A stretch of 64,000 nt of DNA from Aeoliella straminimaris (GTDB taxonomy: Bacteria > Planctomycetota > Planctomycetia > Pirellulales > Lacipirellulaceae): the NCBI RefSeq assembly GCF_024054565.1, contig NZ_JAMXLR010000039.1:21320-85319 (forward strand), given 5' to 3'. The notes beneath the pieces are model-generated. The model ran no database searches and was not told the DNA's origin. It saw nothing but the letters and a program-made list of their open reading frames with translations. Position 1 is the stretch's first letter. Each line of letters begins with the position of its first letter. Positions 1 to 8,880 of the stretch are shown here, one piece after another. Both the position numbers and the translations under genes were made by a program.

Positions 1-354
<354 letters not shown>

Positions 355-368
355 CGGAATTTCGGCCT

Positions 369-394
369 GCCGCCGGCTCCGAATGGCCGGCGGC
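369..394 (+). terminator. GC-rich hairpin after rpoC (terminator-like, no U tract)
   Basis: A perfect 9-bp stem (GCCGCCGGC at 369-377 with GCCGGCGGC at 386-394) and an 8-base loop lie 15 bases after the rpoC stop. No T run follows, so it is either a weak or factor-assisted terminator or only an RNA-stabilising hairpin. Confidence 0.35.
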
Positions 395-407
395 GCGGGC
401 CGTCCCG

Positions 408-435
408 TTGACGCCTGGGAAAAACCCCTTATATT
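408..435 (+). promoter_or_regulatory. Sigma-70-type promoter for rpsL-rpsG
   Basis: TTGACG at 408-413 and TATATT at 430-435 are separated by 16 bases, close to the -35/-10 consensus. The element lies about 60 bases before the rpsL start and after the rpoC hairpin, the expected place for a str operon promoter. Confidence 0.6.
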
Positions 436-442
436 GAGTGAT

Positions 443-460
443 TCTCCCTCGTTCGGGAGA
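443..460 (+). promoter_or_regulatory. Leader hairpin before rpsL
   Basis: TCTCCC (443-448) pairs perfectly with GGGAGA (455-460) across a six-base loop, in the short leader between the predicted promoter and the rpsL ATG at 496. A role in stability or autoregulation is possible but not shown. Confidence 0.35.
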
Positions 461-495
461 GCCAACCGTAACCATTCAATCAGCGTGCACTGAGA

Positions 496-864
496 ATGCC
501 AACCATCAATCAACTTGTCCGTAAGAACCGCAAAGCCAAGCGGAAGTTCTCCAAATCGCCCGTTTTGGAGAAGTGCCCGTTCAAGCGAGGCGTTTGCCTG
601 CAGGTTCGAACCATGACGCCCAAAAAGCCGAACTCGGCTCTGCGGAAGATTACCCGTGTGCGTCTGTCGAATGGCAAGGAAGTGACGGTCTATATTCCGG
701 GCGAAGGCCACACCCTGCAGGAACACAGCATCGTGCTGGTCCGAGGCGGTCGGGTTCGCGACCTTCCGGGTGTGCGATACCAGGTGGTCCGTGGTGCACT
801 CGACACCCTGGGCGTCAGTGGCCGCAAGCAAAGCCGTAGCCGCTACGGTGCCAAGAAGGGTTAG
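496..864 (+). CDS. rpsL: 30S ribosomal protein S12
   Basis: The 122-residue product matches S12 along its whole length. The N-terminus is [13 protein letters not shown]. The decoding-centre loop [11 protein letters not shown] spans about residues 39-49, and [14 protein letters not shown] lies around residues 81-94. The lysines in these two loops are the usual streptomycin-determining positions and are the sensitive-type residues. S12 sits at the A-site interface of the small subunit and monitors codon-anticodon pairing. The gene starts the S12-S7 pair behind its own predicted promoter. The 92-base gap to rpsG contains a large imperfect inverted repeat. Length and sequence are canonical. Confidence 0.98.
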   Translation: MPTINQLVRKNRKAKRKFSKSPVLEKCPFKRGVCLQVRTMTPKKPNSALRKITRVRLSNGKEVTVYIPGEGHTLQEHSIVLVRGGRVRDLPGVRYQVVRGALDTLGVSGRKQSRSRYGAKKG

Positions 865-873
865 TCCGCTGCC

Positions 874-952
874 GGCTGTCAGCAATTGGCTGTCGGCCAG
901 ACATTGTTCCTTGCGAATCTAGCGTATAGCTGAAAGCCAATAGCCGAGAGCC
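874..952 (+). promoter_or_regulatory. Imperfect inverted repeat in the S12-S7 intercistronic gap
   Basis: The arm at 874-898 (starting GGCTGTCAGC) and the arm at 928-952 (ending CCGAGAGCC) are complementary at about 19 of 25 positions. The 3' arm contains the GAGAG (946-950) that is the likely rpsG ribosome binding site, so folding would hide it. In E. coli, S7 represses the str operon through the S12-S7 intercistronic region, so a similar control is plausible here. It could also be a dispersed intergenic repeat of this genome. Confidence 0.45.
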
Positions 953-956
953 AAAT

Positions 957-1427
957 ATGGGTCGTATCACTGCCAGCCGTAAACAACTCAAGCCCGATCC
1001 GATGCATGGATCGCTCTTGGCCGCGAAGTTCATCAACTACCTGATGCTCGACGGCAAGAAGAGCACCGCGCAGCGAGTGTTCTATGATGCCCTCGACGTG
1101 ATCAAGGAGCGCGTGCCGGACGAGGAGCCGATTGAAGTCTTCACCCAGGCGGTGGAGAACGTCAAGCCGGCCATCGAAGTCCGTAGCAAGCGTGTTGGTG
1201 GTGCAGCCTATCAGGTGCCGATGCAGGTCAATCGCACCCGTCAGCAGTCGCTGGCCATCCGCTGGATCCTGATGGCGGTCCGCGAGAAAAAGGGCCGTCC
1301 CACGCACCTGAAGCTGGCCGACGAATTGGTGCAGGCATTCAATCGCGAAGGTACCGCGATGACCCGCCGCGAAAACGTGCACCGCATGGCCGACGCCAAC
1401 CGGGCATTCGCTCACTTCGCCTGGTAG
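957..1427 (+). CDS. rpsG: 30S ribosomal protein S7
   Basis: The 156-residue product is the normal length for bacterial S7, and the sequence is typical: KLKPDP-like [10 protein letters not shown] near residue 17, then [28 protein letters not shown] and the basic C-terminal stretch [21 protein letters not shown]7 nucleates assembly of the 30S head by binding the 3' major domain of 16S rRNA, and it contacts E-site tRNA. A GAGAG motif precedes the ATG by 6 bases and lies inside an inverted repeat shared with the rpsL 3' side. A strong intrinsic terminator begins 36 bases after the stop, cutting the usual rpsG-fusA link. Confidence 0.98.
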   Translation: MGRITASRKQLKPDPMHGSLLAAKFINYLMLDGKKSTAQRVFYDALDVIKERVPDEEPIEVFTQAVENVKPAIEVRSKRVGGAAYQVPMQVNRTRQQSLAIRWILMAVREKKGRPTHLKLADELVQAFNREGTAMTRRENVHRMADANRAFAHFAW

Positions 1428-1462
1428 GCCGGTTTCCGCAGCCCCCCGCGAGAAGTCACAGG

Positions 1463-1524
1463 GTCAGGGGTCAGAGATCAAGGTTCTTGTGGTAGAATCT
1501 TGATCTCTGGCCCCTGGCTTTTTT
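1463..1524 (+). terminator. Intrinsic terminator after rpsG
   Basis: GTCAGGGGTCAGAGATCAAG (1463-1482) pairs with the segment at 1499-1518 over 20 bp with only two G-U pairs. The loop is 16 bases and six T residues follow (1519-1524). It is one of the clearest Rho-independent terminators in the window and separates rpsLG from the tautomerase-fusA pair. Confidence 0.85.
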
Positions 1525-1544
1525 CATGCGCTGGACGGATTTTT

Positions 1545-1751
1545 ATGCCCTACGTCAACCTGCAGCTCACCAAAGAAGGTCTGACGCGTGATAATAAGGC
1601 GGAGATCGTTCGCCGTATCACGGAGGTGCTTGTCGAGGTGTTGGACAAGCGGCCAGAGCATACCCATATCATTATTGAAGAAATAGAAGAGGAAAACTGG
1701 GGATTCGCCGGTATGCTGACGGACGATTTTCGGAAGCTCCCGAACGATTGA
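1545..1751 (+). CDS. 4-oxalocrotonate tautomerase family protein
   Basis: The start at 1545 was chosen over an upstream ATG at 1500 because it gives Met-Pro, and family members need Pro as the first residue of the mature protein, where its secondary amine is the catalytic base. The upstream ATG also lies inside the terminator stem. The 68-residue product (MPYVNLQLTKEGLTRDNK, later HIIIEEIEEENWGFAG) fits the small beta-alpha-beta tautomerase fold, which forms hexamers or dimers. The physiological substrate cannot be told from sequence. It lies between the rpsG terminator and fusA, 39 bases before fusA, so the two are probably cotranscribed; this is not a usual member of a str operon. Confidence 0.85.
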   Translation: MPYVNLQLTKEGLTRDNKAEIVRRITEVLVEVLDKRPEHTHIIIEEIEEENWGFAGMLTDDFRKLPND

Positions 1752-1790
1752 GACTACAGTGCGCTGGGCGTCCTTGGCGGTTAGAGAATT

Positions 1791-3917
1791 ATGGCCACCG
1801 ACATAACAAAAATTCGCAACATCGGCATCATTGCCCATATCGATGCCGGTAAGACCACCGTCACCGAGCAGATGCTGTGGGTGAGCGGTGTGAAGCATCG
1901 CGCTGGCGCCGTGGATCAGGGCACCACCACCACGGATGACGATCCCGAAGAGGGGGAGCGTGGCATCACCATCTATTCTGCCTGCGTGCAGTTTCCGTGG
2001 AAAGAAGTGAACATCAACCTGATCGACACGCCGGGGCATGTCGACTTCACGGCCGAGGTGGAGCGTAGCCTGCGGGTGCTCGATGGTGCCGTGGTGGTGT
2101 TCAGCGCCCGCGAGGGTGTCGAAGCGCAAAGCGAGACCGTGTGGCGGCAAGCCAACAAGTATGGTGTACCTCGCGTAGCGTTTATCAATAAGCTCGACCG
2201 CGAGGGGGCCGACTATTACGCGGTGGTCGATGAGATCGAGAAACGCCTCGGAGCGACTCCCGTAGCGCTGCAGATACCGATAGGGCAGGGCCCCCCCCAT
2301 ACCGACAATCCATTCCGCGGTGTGATCGATCTGATCAAGATGAAGATGCTCACCTTCCCCGGTGGCAAGGAAGATGTTCGCATCGACGTGGAGGACATTC
2401 CCGAAGAGCACCTGCCCGAAGCGCAACTCTACCGCGAGAAGTTGCTGGAGTCCCTCTATGACTACAGCAACGAACTGATGGAACTGGCGTTGGCGGAGGA
2501 AGAGATCCCCGAGAAACTCATTCATAAGGTGCTCCGCGACGCAACGGTCCACCAGCAGATTCAACCTCTATTGTGTGGCTCGGCGCTGCATGGCATGGGA
2601 GTACAGCCGTTGCTGGACGCCGTGGCAGCTTACCTGCCGAACCCGCTGGAGATGCCTCCGGTGGCGGGCACCGACCCAACCGGCAAGGCGGGCAAAAAGA
2701 AGGACGACGACGAGCCGAGCAAGATCTACCGTAAGCCTGATCCATCCGAGCCGTTCTGTGGATTGGTGTTCAAGATCTTGCCCTACAAGACGGGCGACTT
2801 GTTTTGGGTTCGCATCTACTCGGGCGAGCTGAAACCGAACAGTCGGGTGCTGAACGCCGGCAAGAACAAGAAAGAAAACGTCGCGCAACTGTGGCGGATC
2901 CATGCCTCGAAAAAAGACGAGCAAGTGACCGGCGCACAGGCAGGCGATATCGTAGCGATTATCGGTCTTCGCGAGAGCATCACGGGCGACACTCTGTGCG
3001 ATACCCGCGAGCCGATTTTGCTGGAGTCGATCGAGTTCCCCGAGACGGTCATCTCCATGGCCATCGAACCGGAGAGCACGGCGGACAAAAAGAAGCTGGG
3101 CGACGTGCTTGACATGCTTCGCAAGCAGGATCCCACCTTCGCCGCAGTGGAGAACGAAGAGACCGGGCAGACCATTATCAGCGGCATGGGCGAGCTGCAC
3201 CTGGAGGTGATCCAGCATCGATTGCAGCGCGACTTCAATCTGAACGTAAAGGTCCATCGTCCACGGGTGAGCTACCGAGAAACGGTGGAAAAGGCCGTGG
3301 AGGTGACCGGCGAGTGCAATCGCCTGATCAACGGTGTGCAACACGCGGCGAGCGTCCGGTTAAAGGTGGAGCCGTTCGTCGCCACCGGCCCATTGGCTGC
3401 CCATGCGCCGCCGGTCGTGGTATCGATCGATCCCAATCAGAATCTACCGGGCGAGTTCCTGAACGTGGTGATGGAGGAACTCGAGACGGCAGCGTCCGGT
3501 GGCGGCACAATCGGCTTCCCGCTGATGCGGCTAAAGGTAACAGTGCTGGGTGGCGAAGTGCACGAAACCGACTCGACCGACATCGCGTTCCGTACCGCGG
3601 CAAACCACGCGTTCGACATGGGCCTGCGAGAGGCAGGCCTGGTATTGCTGGAGCCGATCATGAAGCTCGAGCTGTCCACGCCCGACGAGCATGTCGGCGA
3701 CCTGGTGGGCGATTTGCAGCAACGACGAGCCATTATTCACCAAACGGAAACCCGCGGTACGGACACAGTGCTGCATGCCGAGGCTCCGCTAGCCAACCTG
3801 TTTGGCTATTCAAGCGCAATGCGGAGTCTCAGCCAGGGACGGGCGGGCTGCTCGATGACCCCCAGTGACTATGGCCCGGCTCCAGACGATGTGGTGAAGA
3901 AATTTATGGGCGAGTGA
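1791..3917 (+). CDS. fusA: Elongation factor G (divergent type)
   Basis: The 708-residue product has the full EF-G architecture. The GTPase domain has P-loop AHIDAGKTT (residues 15-23), switch-I GERGITI, DTPGH and NKLD, followed by domains II-V ending near SDYGPAPDDVVKKFMGE. It drives GTP-dependent translocation or ribosome recycling. The sequence departs from housekeeping EF-G in places. TTTTDDDPEEGERGITI replaces the usual acidic switch-I stretch, and a charged Lys/Asp-rich insert lies at about residues 295-315 between domains I and II. Planctomycetes are known to carry several EF-G paralogues, including the spdEFG types, so this copy may be specialised. It follows the tautomerase gene by 39 bases; tuf is not adjacent. 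Confidence 0.93.
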   Translation: MATDITKIRNIGIIAHIDAGKTTVTEQMLWVSGVKHRAGAVDQGTTTTDDDPEEGERGITIYSACVQFPWKEVNINLIDTPGHVDFTAEVERSLRVLDGAVVVFSAREGVEAQSETVWRQANKYGVPRVAFINKLDREGADYYAVVDEIEKRLGATPVALQIPIGQGPPHTDNPFRGVIDLIKMKMLTFPGGKEDVRIDVEDIPEEHLPEAQLYREKLLESLYDYSNELMELALAEEEIPEKLIHKVLRDATVHQQIQPLLCGSALHGMGVQPLLDAVAAYLPNPLEMPPVAGTDPTGKAGKKKDDDEPSKIYRKPDPSEPFCGLVFKILPYKTGDLFWVRIYSGELKPNSRVLNAGKNKKENVAQLWRIHASKKDEQVTGAQAGDIVAIIGLRESITGDTLCDTREPILLESIEFPETVISMAIEPESTADKKKLGDVLDMLRKQDPTFAAVENEETGQTIISGMGELHLEVIQHRLQRDFNLNVKVHRPRVSYRETVEKAVEVTGECNRLINGVQHAASVRLKVEPFVATGPLAAHAPPVVVSIDPNQNLPGEFLNVVMEELETAASGGGTIGFPLMRLKVTVLGGEVHETDSTDIAFRTAANHAFDMGLREAGLVLLEPIMKLELSTPDEHVGDLVGDLQQRRAIIHQTETRGTDTVLHAEAPLANLFGYSSAMRSLSQGRAGCSMTPSDYGPAPDDVVKKFMGE

Positions 3918-4002
3918 CCCGCGCGAACCGTACGGTCGAACCGTTCGTATCAAATATGCCGCGGTAGCGATCCAAAGCCCGCTTCTGAGCGGTCCTGCGC
4001 GC

Positions 4003-4031
4003 TTGACACTCCCGTGAGCACCGCCTACCGT
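4003..4031 (+). promoter_or_regulatory. Candidate promoter for the EpsI-like gene
   Basis: A perfect TTGACA (4003-4008) is followed after 17 bases by TACCGT (4026-4031), which keeps the key T, A and T of a -10 box. It lies about 85 bases before the start at 4115. Confidence 0.5.
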
Positions 4032-4114
4032 GAAAGTTTACCCCCACCGCCTTTGCGGATTTCCCCGCCGCACGGCGTCGTACCTACATCCTTGGGATCC
4101 ACGGCGGACCTTCC

Positions 4115-4960
4115 ATGCTCAAATACTTGCCCTTCATCGTTGTCGGCCTTGTCCTCATTCCACTCACTTACGTGCAGTGGCGGATGATGGATTGGGTATG
4201 GACTTCGAACGTACCTGCCCAGCAGTGCGCTTACTTGCTCCAGACGGAGATCCCGCAGGAAATTGGCGATTGGGTTGGAACAGATAACCCAGTTGATCCG
4301 GAAGTGAGGAAGACTGCTGGTGCGGATGGCTACATCAGCCGCACCTATGTCAATAAGAACTCCCCCGACCAGCGCGTTACTGTCTGGCTCATTGTTGGCC
4401 ACTTCCGCAATGTGTCGCGTCACACCCCCAACATTTGTTACAGGGGTGCCGGTTACGAACAAGTCGAACGCGCCAGTGTCCAGCCCTTTGTTGTCGAAGG
4501 TATTCCAAAATCGAAGTTCCGGACAGCTAAATTCAAGGGAGCTACCAACCAGGGGCAACCGGTCTACGAGCGCGTGTTCTGGGCCTGGTGGAAGCCCGAA
4601 CCTCTGGGCGATGGTCAGACGGTCGAGGACGTGAACATTGCATGGACCTCGCCCGAAGATCCCCGGCTGGAATATGGATTCTGTCGTGCATTGTACAAGC
4701 TGTACTTCACCGCCGTTTCGACGGAAGAGGAAGCTCCCATCGACAGTGTTTGCCACGAATTTGCCGAAGTGTTCCTGCCCGTGGTTCACGAACGCCTCCG
4801 CGAGAGTGGTATGGTGATGAGGAACGACGACCTGCCTGACAACTACGAAGAAGTGCTGCAGCAGATGGAGCAGGCTAACGAGCAGGGCAAGAGCGAAGAT
4901 GCCGAGCCTGCCGAGGCAACCGAGTCTTCCTCTGAAGAAGAGACCGCCGAGGCCGCCTAA
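4115..4960 (+). CDS. Exosortase-associated EpsI-family protein
   Basis: The 281-residue product starts with one membrane segment (about residues 5-22) and then has hallmarks of the EpsI/DUF3485 domain: EIGDWVGTD, a VGHF strand, and HTPNICYRGAGYE around residues 103-115, with the conserved H-x-P-x-x-C-Y-x-G pattern. EpsI proteins accompany exosortases, which process PEP-CTERM proteins and act in exopolysaccharide export. The last 45 residues are a low-complexity Glu/Ala/Ser-rich tail. No exosortase gene is in the window, but four PEP-CTERM substrates are encoded at 35.5-45.8 kb. A good promoter lies upstream. Confidence 0.8.
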   Translation: MLKYLPFIVVGLVLIPLTYVQWRMMDWVWTSNVPAQQCAYLLQTEIPQEIGDWVGTDNPVDPEVRKTAGADGYISRTYVNKNSPDQRVTVWLIVGHFRNVSRHTPNICYRGAGYEQVERASVQPFVVEGIPKSKFRTAKFKGATNQGQPVYERVFWAWWKPEPLGDGQTVEDVNIAWTSPEDPRLEYGFCRALYKLYFTAVSTEEEAPIDSVCHEFAEVFLPVVHERLRESGMVMRNDDLPDNYEEVLQQMEQANEQGKSEDAEPAEATESSSEEETAEAA

Positions 4961-5317
4961 ATCAAGCCTCACGCAGGCTTGGTGACGTTTCTCCGGACGG
5001 AGCGCTTCCATCGTCGAGGTGGCGGTCTGCTGCTTGGTCCGTCTGCATCGATAGATAGCATATTGCCTGCCTGGGCCTCTGTGCAGCGCGCCCACGCATC
5101 GGGGGCATTCCTGGGCACCAATTCTGGACACGCCGTAGCTGCCAGGCGATGCCGGTCCGGGCGTTTGGCCCGGCGGATAGGGAACGGGTAGCACTAGTTG
5201 GGGAAAAACCCCGCCACTTATCGCATCTACCATGCCCCCCGGAAGTGTGTCCCGCCCACTTTGACTATAATGATATTGCTTGCTTGATTCTTCTCGCTCT
5301 CGATTTGGAGCACGACG
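4961..5317 (+). other. Intergenic region, no gene seen
   Basis: Just after the EpsI-like gene there is a 7-bp perfect hairpin (CAAGCCT at 4963-4969, AGGCTTG at 4975-4981) without a T run. A TATAAT hexamer lies at 5266-5271, 47 bases before the sulfatase start, with no clear -35 partner. Nothing else was recognised. Confidence 0.4.
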
Positions 5318-6988
5318 ATGCAGTACGTTTACAGGCGATGTGGTTGGTTGCTCGCACTCGGCGTGATCGTGGCGAGCGGTTCGTTTGCGGCTGCCCAGCC
5401 GAATATCGTGTTGATCATGGCCGACGACCTGGGATGGTGCGATACGAGCAATCCGCTCACCACCAGGGGGCATGCCAGCGACTTCTACGAGACGCCCGCC
5501 ATCGATCGACTGGCGGCCGAAGGAATGGCGCTGACCAATGCCTACACCAATGGGCCAAACTGCGCCCCCACCCGCGCTGCGATCCTGAGTGGCCAATGGG
5601 CGCAGCGGCCAACAAACAACATTTACCAGGTAGACCATCTGAACCGCGGCGGTCCGGATACGTTGCTGGTGGGTCCTCGCCAGGGCCTGCCCCGCGGCGA
5701 CGACGCCTTGCCGACCAAGACGTTTACCTACGCGGAACACCTGCGCGATAACGGCGGCTACGCCACGGCCCACGTCGGCAAGTTTCACGTCGCCACCTCC
5801 GGCCGGCCGATCACGCAACAGCATGGGTTCCTGGAGAACATGGGCGGCGGTCGAGCCGGTGCGCCAACCGCATACCATTGCAACGACGGTGAGTTTGGCC
5901 CCCACATCAGCAGCTCGCTCGACAGGTTCGCAGGCTTCTATAGTCAGGACTACGTCGACCGACACATCAAGCCTTACGCCAGAAATCAGTCGCCCGAGAG
6001 CATCGACCAGTTGGTGGGCACGCCGATTCATGTTTCGGATGCAATGGCCGACGCGGCGACATGGTTCATGGAGCAACACAAGACGAAGCCGCTGATGGTG
6101 CAATTTCACCCGTTCGCCGTTCATACGCCCATCGGCAACAAACAGGCACGCCGAGACCTGTTGGCCAAGTACCAAGCCAAGACGCCTGGTGACGAAGATC
6201 GCAATGCCTCGTTCGCCGCGTTGATCGAAGGCATGGATCAGAGCGTCGCACGGCTGATCGACTACCTGCAGACGACCGACGACCCGCGTAATCCAGGGCA
6301 AACACTCGATAAGAATACGCTGGTCATTTTCCTTTCCGACAATGGCGGCAAGCAACCGCAGTCGAACAATGGTCCGCTGAAGGGTCAGAAGGGCGAGCTC
6401 GATGAGGGGGGCATTCGCGTGCCGATGGTTGCCTGGAGCGGCAATCCCACGCTCGTCGACCGCGGCACCGTAAACCACACGCCCGTCTCGGGCATCGACC
6501 TCTACCCCACGTTCGCCGCGTTGGCGGGCGCGGGCCTACCTGAAGGAGTAACACTCGACGGTGCGGATTTGTCTGGAATCCTGGCCGATGCCGAGGCGAC
6601 GCTCGATCGCGATGCCTTGTACTGGCACCTTCCAGGGTATCTGATTGGCGGCGGTCGCGATCAGCATCCGCAATCGGTAATTCGCGCCGGCAAGTGGAAG
6701 CTACTGTACAACTACGAAGATCAAAGCTTCGAACTGTACGACCTGGAGGCCGACCTGGCCGAGGCGAACAACCTGGCCAGTTCCAACCCGCAAATGGTTC
6801 GCGAACTGGGCGCCAGGCTCATCGAGTGGCTCGCCGACACCGCTGCCCCGCTGGCGACGGTGCGGGCCGGCGAGTTGGAAGTCGAAGCGGCGGGGCCCTA
6901 CTACGCAGACGGCGAGATTCGCGAGGCCAGTGGAACTCTTACGCTCACGGCCGGAGACGAAGTACCGCTGGTACTACCGGCCGAGTAG
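5318..6988 (+). CDS. Exported type I sulfatase
   Basis: The 556-residue protein begins with a signal peptide (about residues 1-26, ending FAAA-Q). The alkaline-phosphatase-fold core follows: NIVLIMADDLGW gives the first metal-binding Asp pair, and CAPTR at residues 82-86 is the C-x-P-x-R motif whose Cys is oxidised to formylglycine. Later come HVGKFHV and LSDNGG, which holds the second metal site. Such enzymes hydrolyse sulfate esters outside the cytoplasm, usually on polysaccharides. The Cys82 nucleophile needs a formylglycine-generating enzyme encoded elsewhere. An extra C-terminal segment of about 60 residues may be an accessory beta domain. The gene stands alone; the substrate is unknown. 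Confidence 0.92.
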   Translation: MQYVYRRCGWLLALGVIVASGSFAAAQPNIVLIMADDLGWCDTSNPLTTRGHASDFYETPAIDRLAAEGMALTNAYTNGPNCAPTRAAILSGQWAQRPTNNIYQVDHLNRGGPDTLLVGPRQGLPRGDDALPTKTFTYAEHLRDNGGYATAHVGKFHVATSGRPITQQHGFLENMGGGRAGAPTAYHCNDGEFGPHISSSLDRFAGFYSQDYVDRHIKPYARNQSPESIDQLVGTPIHVSDAMADAATWFMEQHKTKPLMVQFHPFAVHTPIGNKQARRDLLAKYQAKTPGDEDRNASFAALIEGMDQSVARLIDYLQTTDDPRNPGQTLDKNTLVIFLSDNGGKQPQSNNGPLKGQKGELDEGGIRVPMVAWSGNPTLVDRGTVNHTPVSGIDLYPTFAALAGAGLPEGVTLDGADLSGILADAEATLDRDALYWHLPGYLIGGGRDQHPQSVIRAGKWKLLYNYEDQSFELYDLEADLAEANNLASSNPQMVRELGARLIEWLADTAAPLATVRAGELEVEAAGPYYADGEIREASGTLTLTAGDEVPLVLPAE

Positions 6989-7046
6989 TTTTCGCCACGC
7001 GATCATCGCAGGCATAAGCCTCCGAACAGCAATCCGCCCCCCCCGC

Positions 7047-7060
7047 CAGTGCTAGCACTG
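7047..7060. promoter_or_regulatory. Perfect 14-bp palindrome
   Basis: CAGTGCTAGCACTG is a perfect palindrome in the 296-base gap between the sulfatase and the outer-membrane protein gene. It may be a regulator binding site or part of a transcript end; no other evidence supports either. Confidence 0.25.
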
Positions 7061-7284
7061 CCTGCTCGACGTGGGCCGCAGATTCCGCGCAGTTTAACTA
7101 ACCGGAATATCTCGAACAATGCGAACAAGCCGTATGAGGTTCGCCGAAAAACTCTCGTAGTCGGCAGAACCGGTACAAACCCATAACCAGTGGGTCGCTT
7201 GTCGGACGCACAGACCCAATTGGATGCGTCCCACCGGCCAGCCAACTCTTTGGGGTGGTCAAGATTCATTAGGGGGGAATCGAG

Positions 7285-8502
7285 ATGACAATTAGACTTT
7301 TCACGACCGGACTGCGGTGGTCGGCCATGTTGCTGACCCTGGCCGGCGGTTGGGCAAATGTTTCCAGCGCGCAACAATTCAACGACTTGCACCGCGGCGG
7401 ATCCATTAACGAGCCGAAGTGGGAGCAACTGGCCTTCTGCTCCGACTGCAACTCCGGTGGGGCTTATGTAAGCGACGACTATGGCAGCGCCTATGGCGAC
7501 GCACCAGGCTGCTGCGACGACGGTTGCTGTGGCAGCTGTGACCTGGAGTGCTGCGACACGGGTTGCTGCGATCCTTGCACCCCGCCGTGGGCGCATCGCA
7601 CCGGGGTGTGGGGTACGTTCCTGTACCTGCACGCTACGGGGGCGGATATGCATCACGCCCAGCAACAGAACGGCACCGGCGGCGCGGGCACCACGCCGTT
7701 TGGCCTGATTGGCGTGACCGATCCCGATCACGAGCCCGGCTTTCGCGTGGGGGGCCAGGTGGCTTGCGACATGTGCACCAGCGTGGCAGTGAACTACACG
7801 TTCTTCGAATCGAGTGCAATCGATAGCCTCGACATCCCCGCCAACGTGGGTGGTGGTTTGGGAACGGTCGGATCACTGGTTCATCATCCGGCAGCCGACA
7901 TCACCAGCTCGGCTGGCCCGGTGAATGCCGACTATGACCTGAAGATGCAGCTGTTGGACGCCGACTATCGACGGTTGTTCCGCGCATCGAACTGTGGCTG
8001 GATGAACTACTTCGTCGGTGCTCGCTATGGACGTCTGGAACAGGACTTCCGCCAGTTGGGTACTTTCGGTGGCTCGCAAGGTGGCGTGATCGACACCACT
8101 ACCCAGATCGACTTCGACGGCACCGGCCTGCGAGTCGGCCTGGACGGCGAGCGGATCCTTGGCCATGGCTGCTTCTCGGCCTATGGCAACCTGTCGGCGA
8201 GTGCCCTGGTGGGGTCATTCCGCGGCGACTACCGCATGAATAACGCCACGACGGTCAGCGACCTGGCCATCGTCCGCTGGGAAGACGACCGTGTCGCTCC
8301 CATGCTTGAGTACGAGGTCGGCCTGGCCTGGACCAGTTGCTCGGGCTGCTGGCGGGCTAAGATCGGCTACACCGCCATTCACTGGTTCAATGTTGCCACA
8401 ACGCCCGACTTCGTCGACGCCGTGCAGGCTGACAACTACGTGGACATCGGCGACACATTGTCGTTCAGCGGTCTGACCTCCAGCGTCGAATGGCGGTTCT
8501 AG
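7285..8502 (+). CDS. Cys-rich outer-membrane beta-barrel protein (Lpg1974/BBP7-like)
   Basis: The 405-residue protein has a signal peptide (cleavage near SSA-QQ, residue 30). A cysteine-dense segment (10 Cys within residues 76-98, plus Cys52 and Cys55) precedes a beta-rich barrel of alternating residues. The barrel contains FVGARYGRLE and ends SSVEWRF, with the terminal Phe typical of BAM substrates. It resembles the planctomycete Lpg1974/BBP7 pore-forming family, inferred to sit in the outer membrane. The Cys cluster could cross-link the protein on the surface or in a matrix. A ribosome binding site (AGGGGGG) precedes the start and a strong terminator follows, so it is monocistronic and probably well expressed. 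Confidence 0.75.
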   Translation: MTIRLFTTGLRWSAMLLTLAGGWANVSSAQQFNDLHRGGSINEPKWEQLAFCSDCNSGGAYVSDDYGSAYGDAPGCCDDGCCGSCDLECCDTGCCDPCTPPWAHRTGVWGTFLYLHATGADMHHAQQQNGTGGAGTTPFGLIGVTDPDHEPGFRVGGQVACDMCTSVAVNYTFFESSAIDSLDIPANVGGGLGTVGSLVHHPAADITSSAGPVNADYDLKMQLLDADYRRLFRASNCGWMNYFVGARYGRLEQDFRQLGTFGGSQGGVIDTTTQIDFDGTGLRVGLDGERILGHGCFSAYGNLSASALVGSFRGDYRMNNATTVSDLAIVRWEDDRVAPMLEYEVGLAWTSCSGCWRAKIGYTAIHWFNVATTPDFVDAVQADNYVDIGDTLSFSGLTSSVEWRF

Positions 8503-8544
8503 GCACTTTTCGAGCGAAAAACCAGAAAAACACTGACAAGCACC

Positions 8545-8585
8545 AACGCCAGGACCGCCCATTTGGGTGGCCCTGGCGTTTTTTC
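8545..8585 (+). terminator. Intrinsic terminator after the outer-membrane protein gene
   Basis: AACGCCAGG (8545-8553) pairs with CCTGGCGTT (8572-8580), and an inner CCGCCC/GGGTGG stem adds to it. A T-rich run follows directly (8579-8584). Confidence 0.8.
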
Positions 8586-8880
8586 GTTCGATCGGTGCGC
8601 ACCACCAGCGACGCCGCCAAAATTTACCCACGCAAAACAGCTTCAATAACCCGCAAGGTCGTTGTAACGGCTTCGGATTTCCGATACTCTATCTGCTTGT
8701 GGGGTCGGAGGCCCAAGCCCTGGTATTTCTTTCTCGGGGGCTGGGGGAGGCTGCTCGACCGTGCACGGACGGTCATATATTGCGCGACGGACCGCTTGGT
8801 TGTCCGTCGCTGCACATCTCAATCGGGGGAGTTGCGGCGGCGGAACTTGGCACCAAGTTTTGCTGCTTAGAGGTCCACTG

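Noticed and set aside
1524..2564. 346-codon minus-strand frame
   Set aside because: Antisense to the tautomerase and fusA, with no ribosome binding site and Leu/His/Arg-rich shadow composition.
4025..6478. An 817-codon open frame on the minus strand
   Set aside because: It lies opposite the EpsI-like and sulfatase genes, which have full family motifs; its own product has no domain-like features. High GC makes long antisense frames common.
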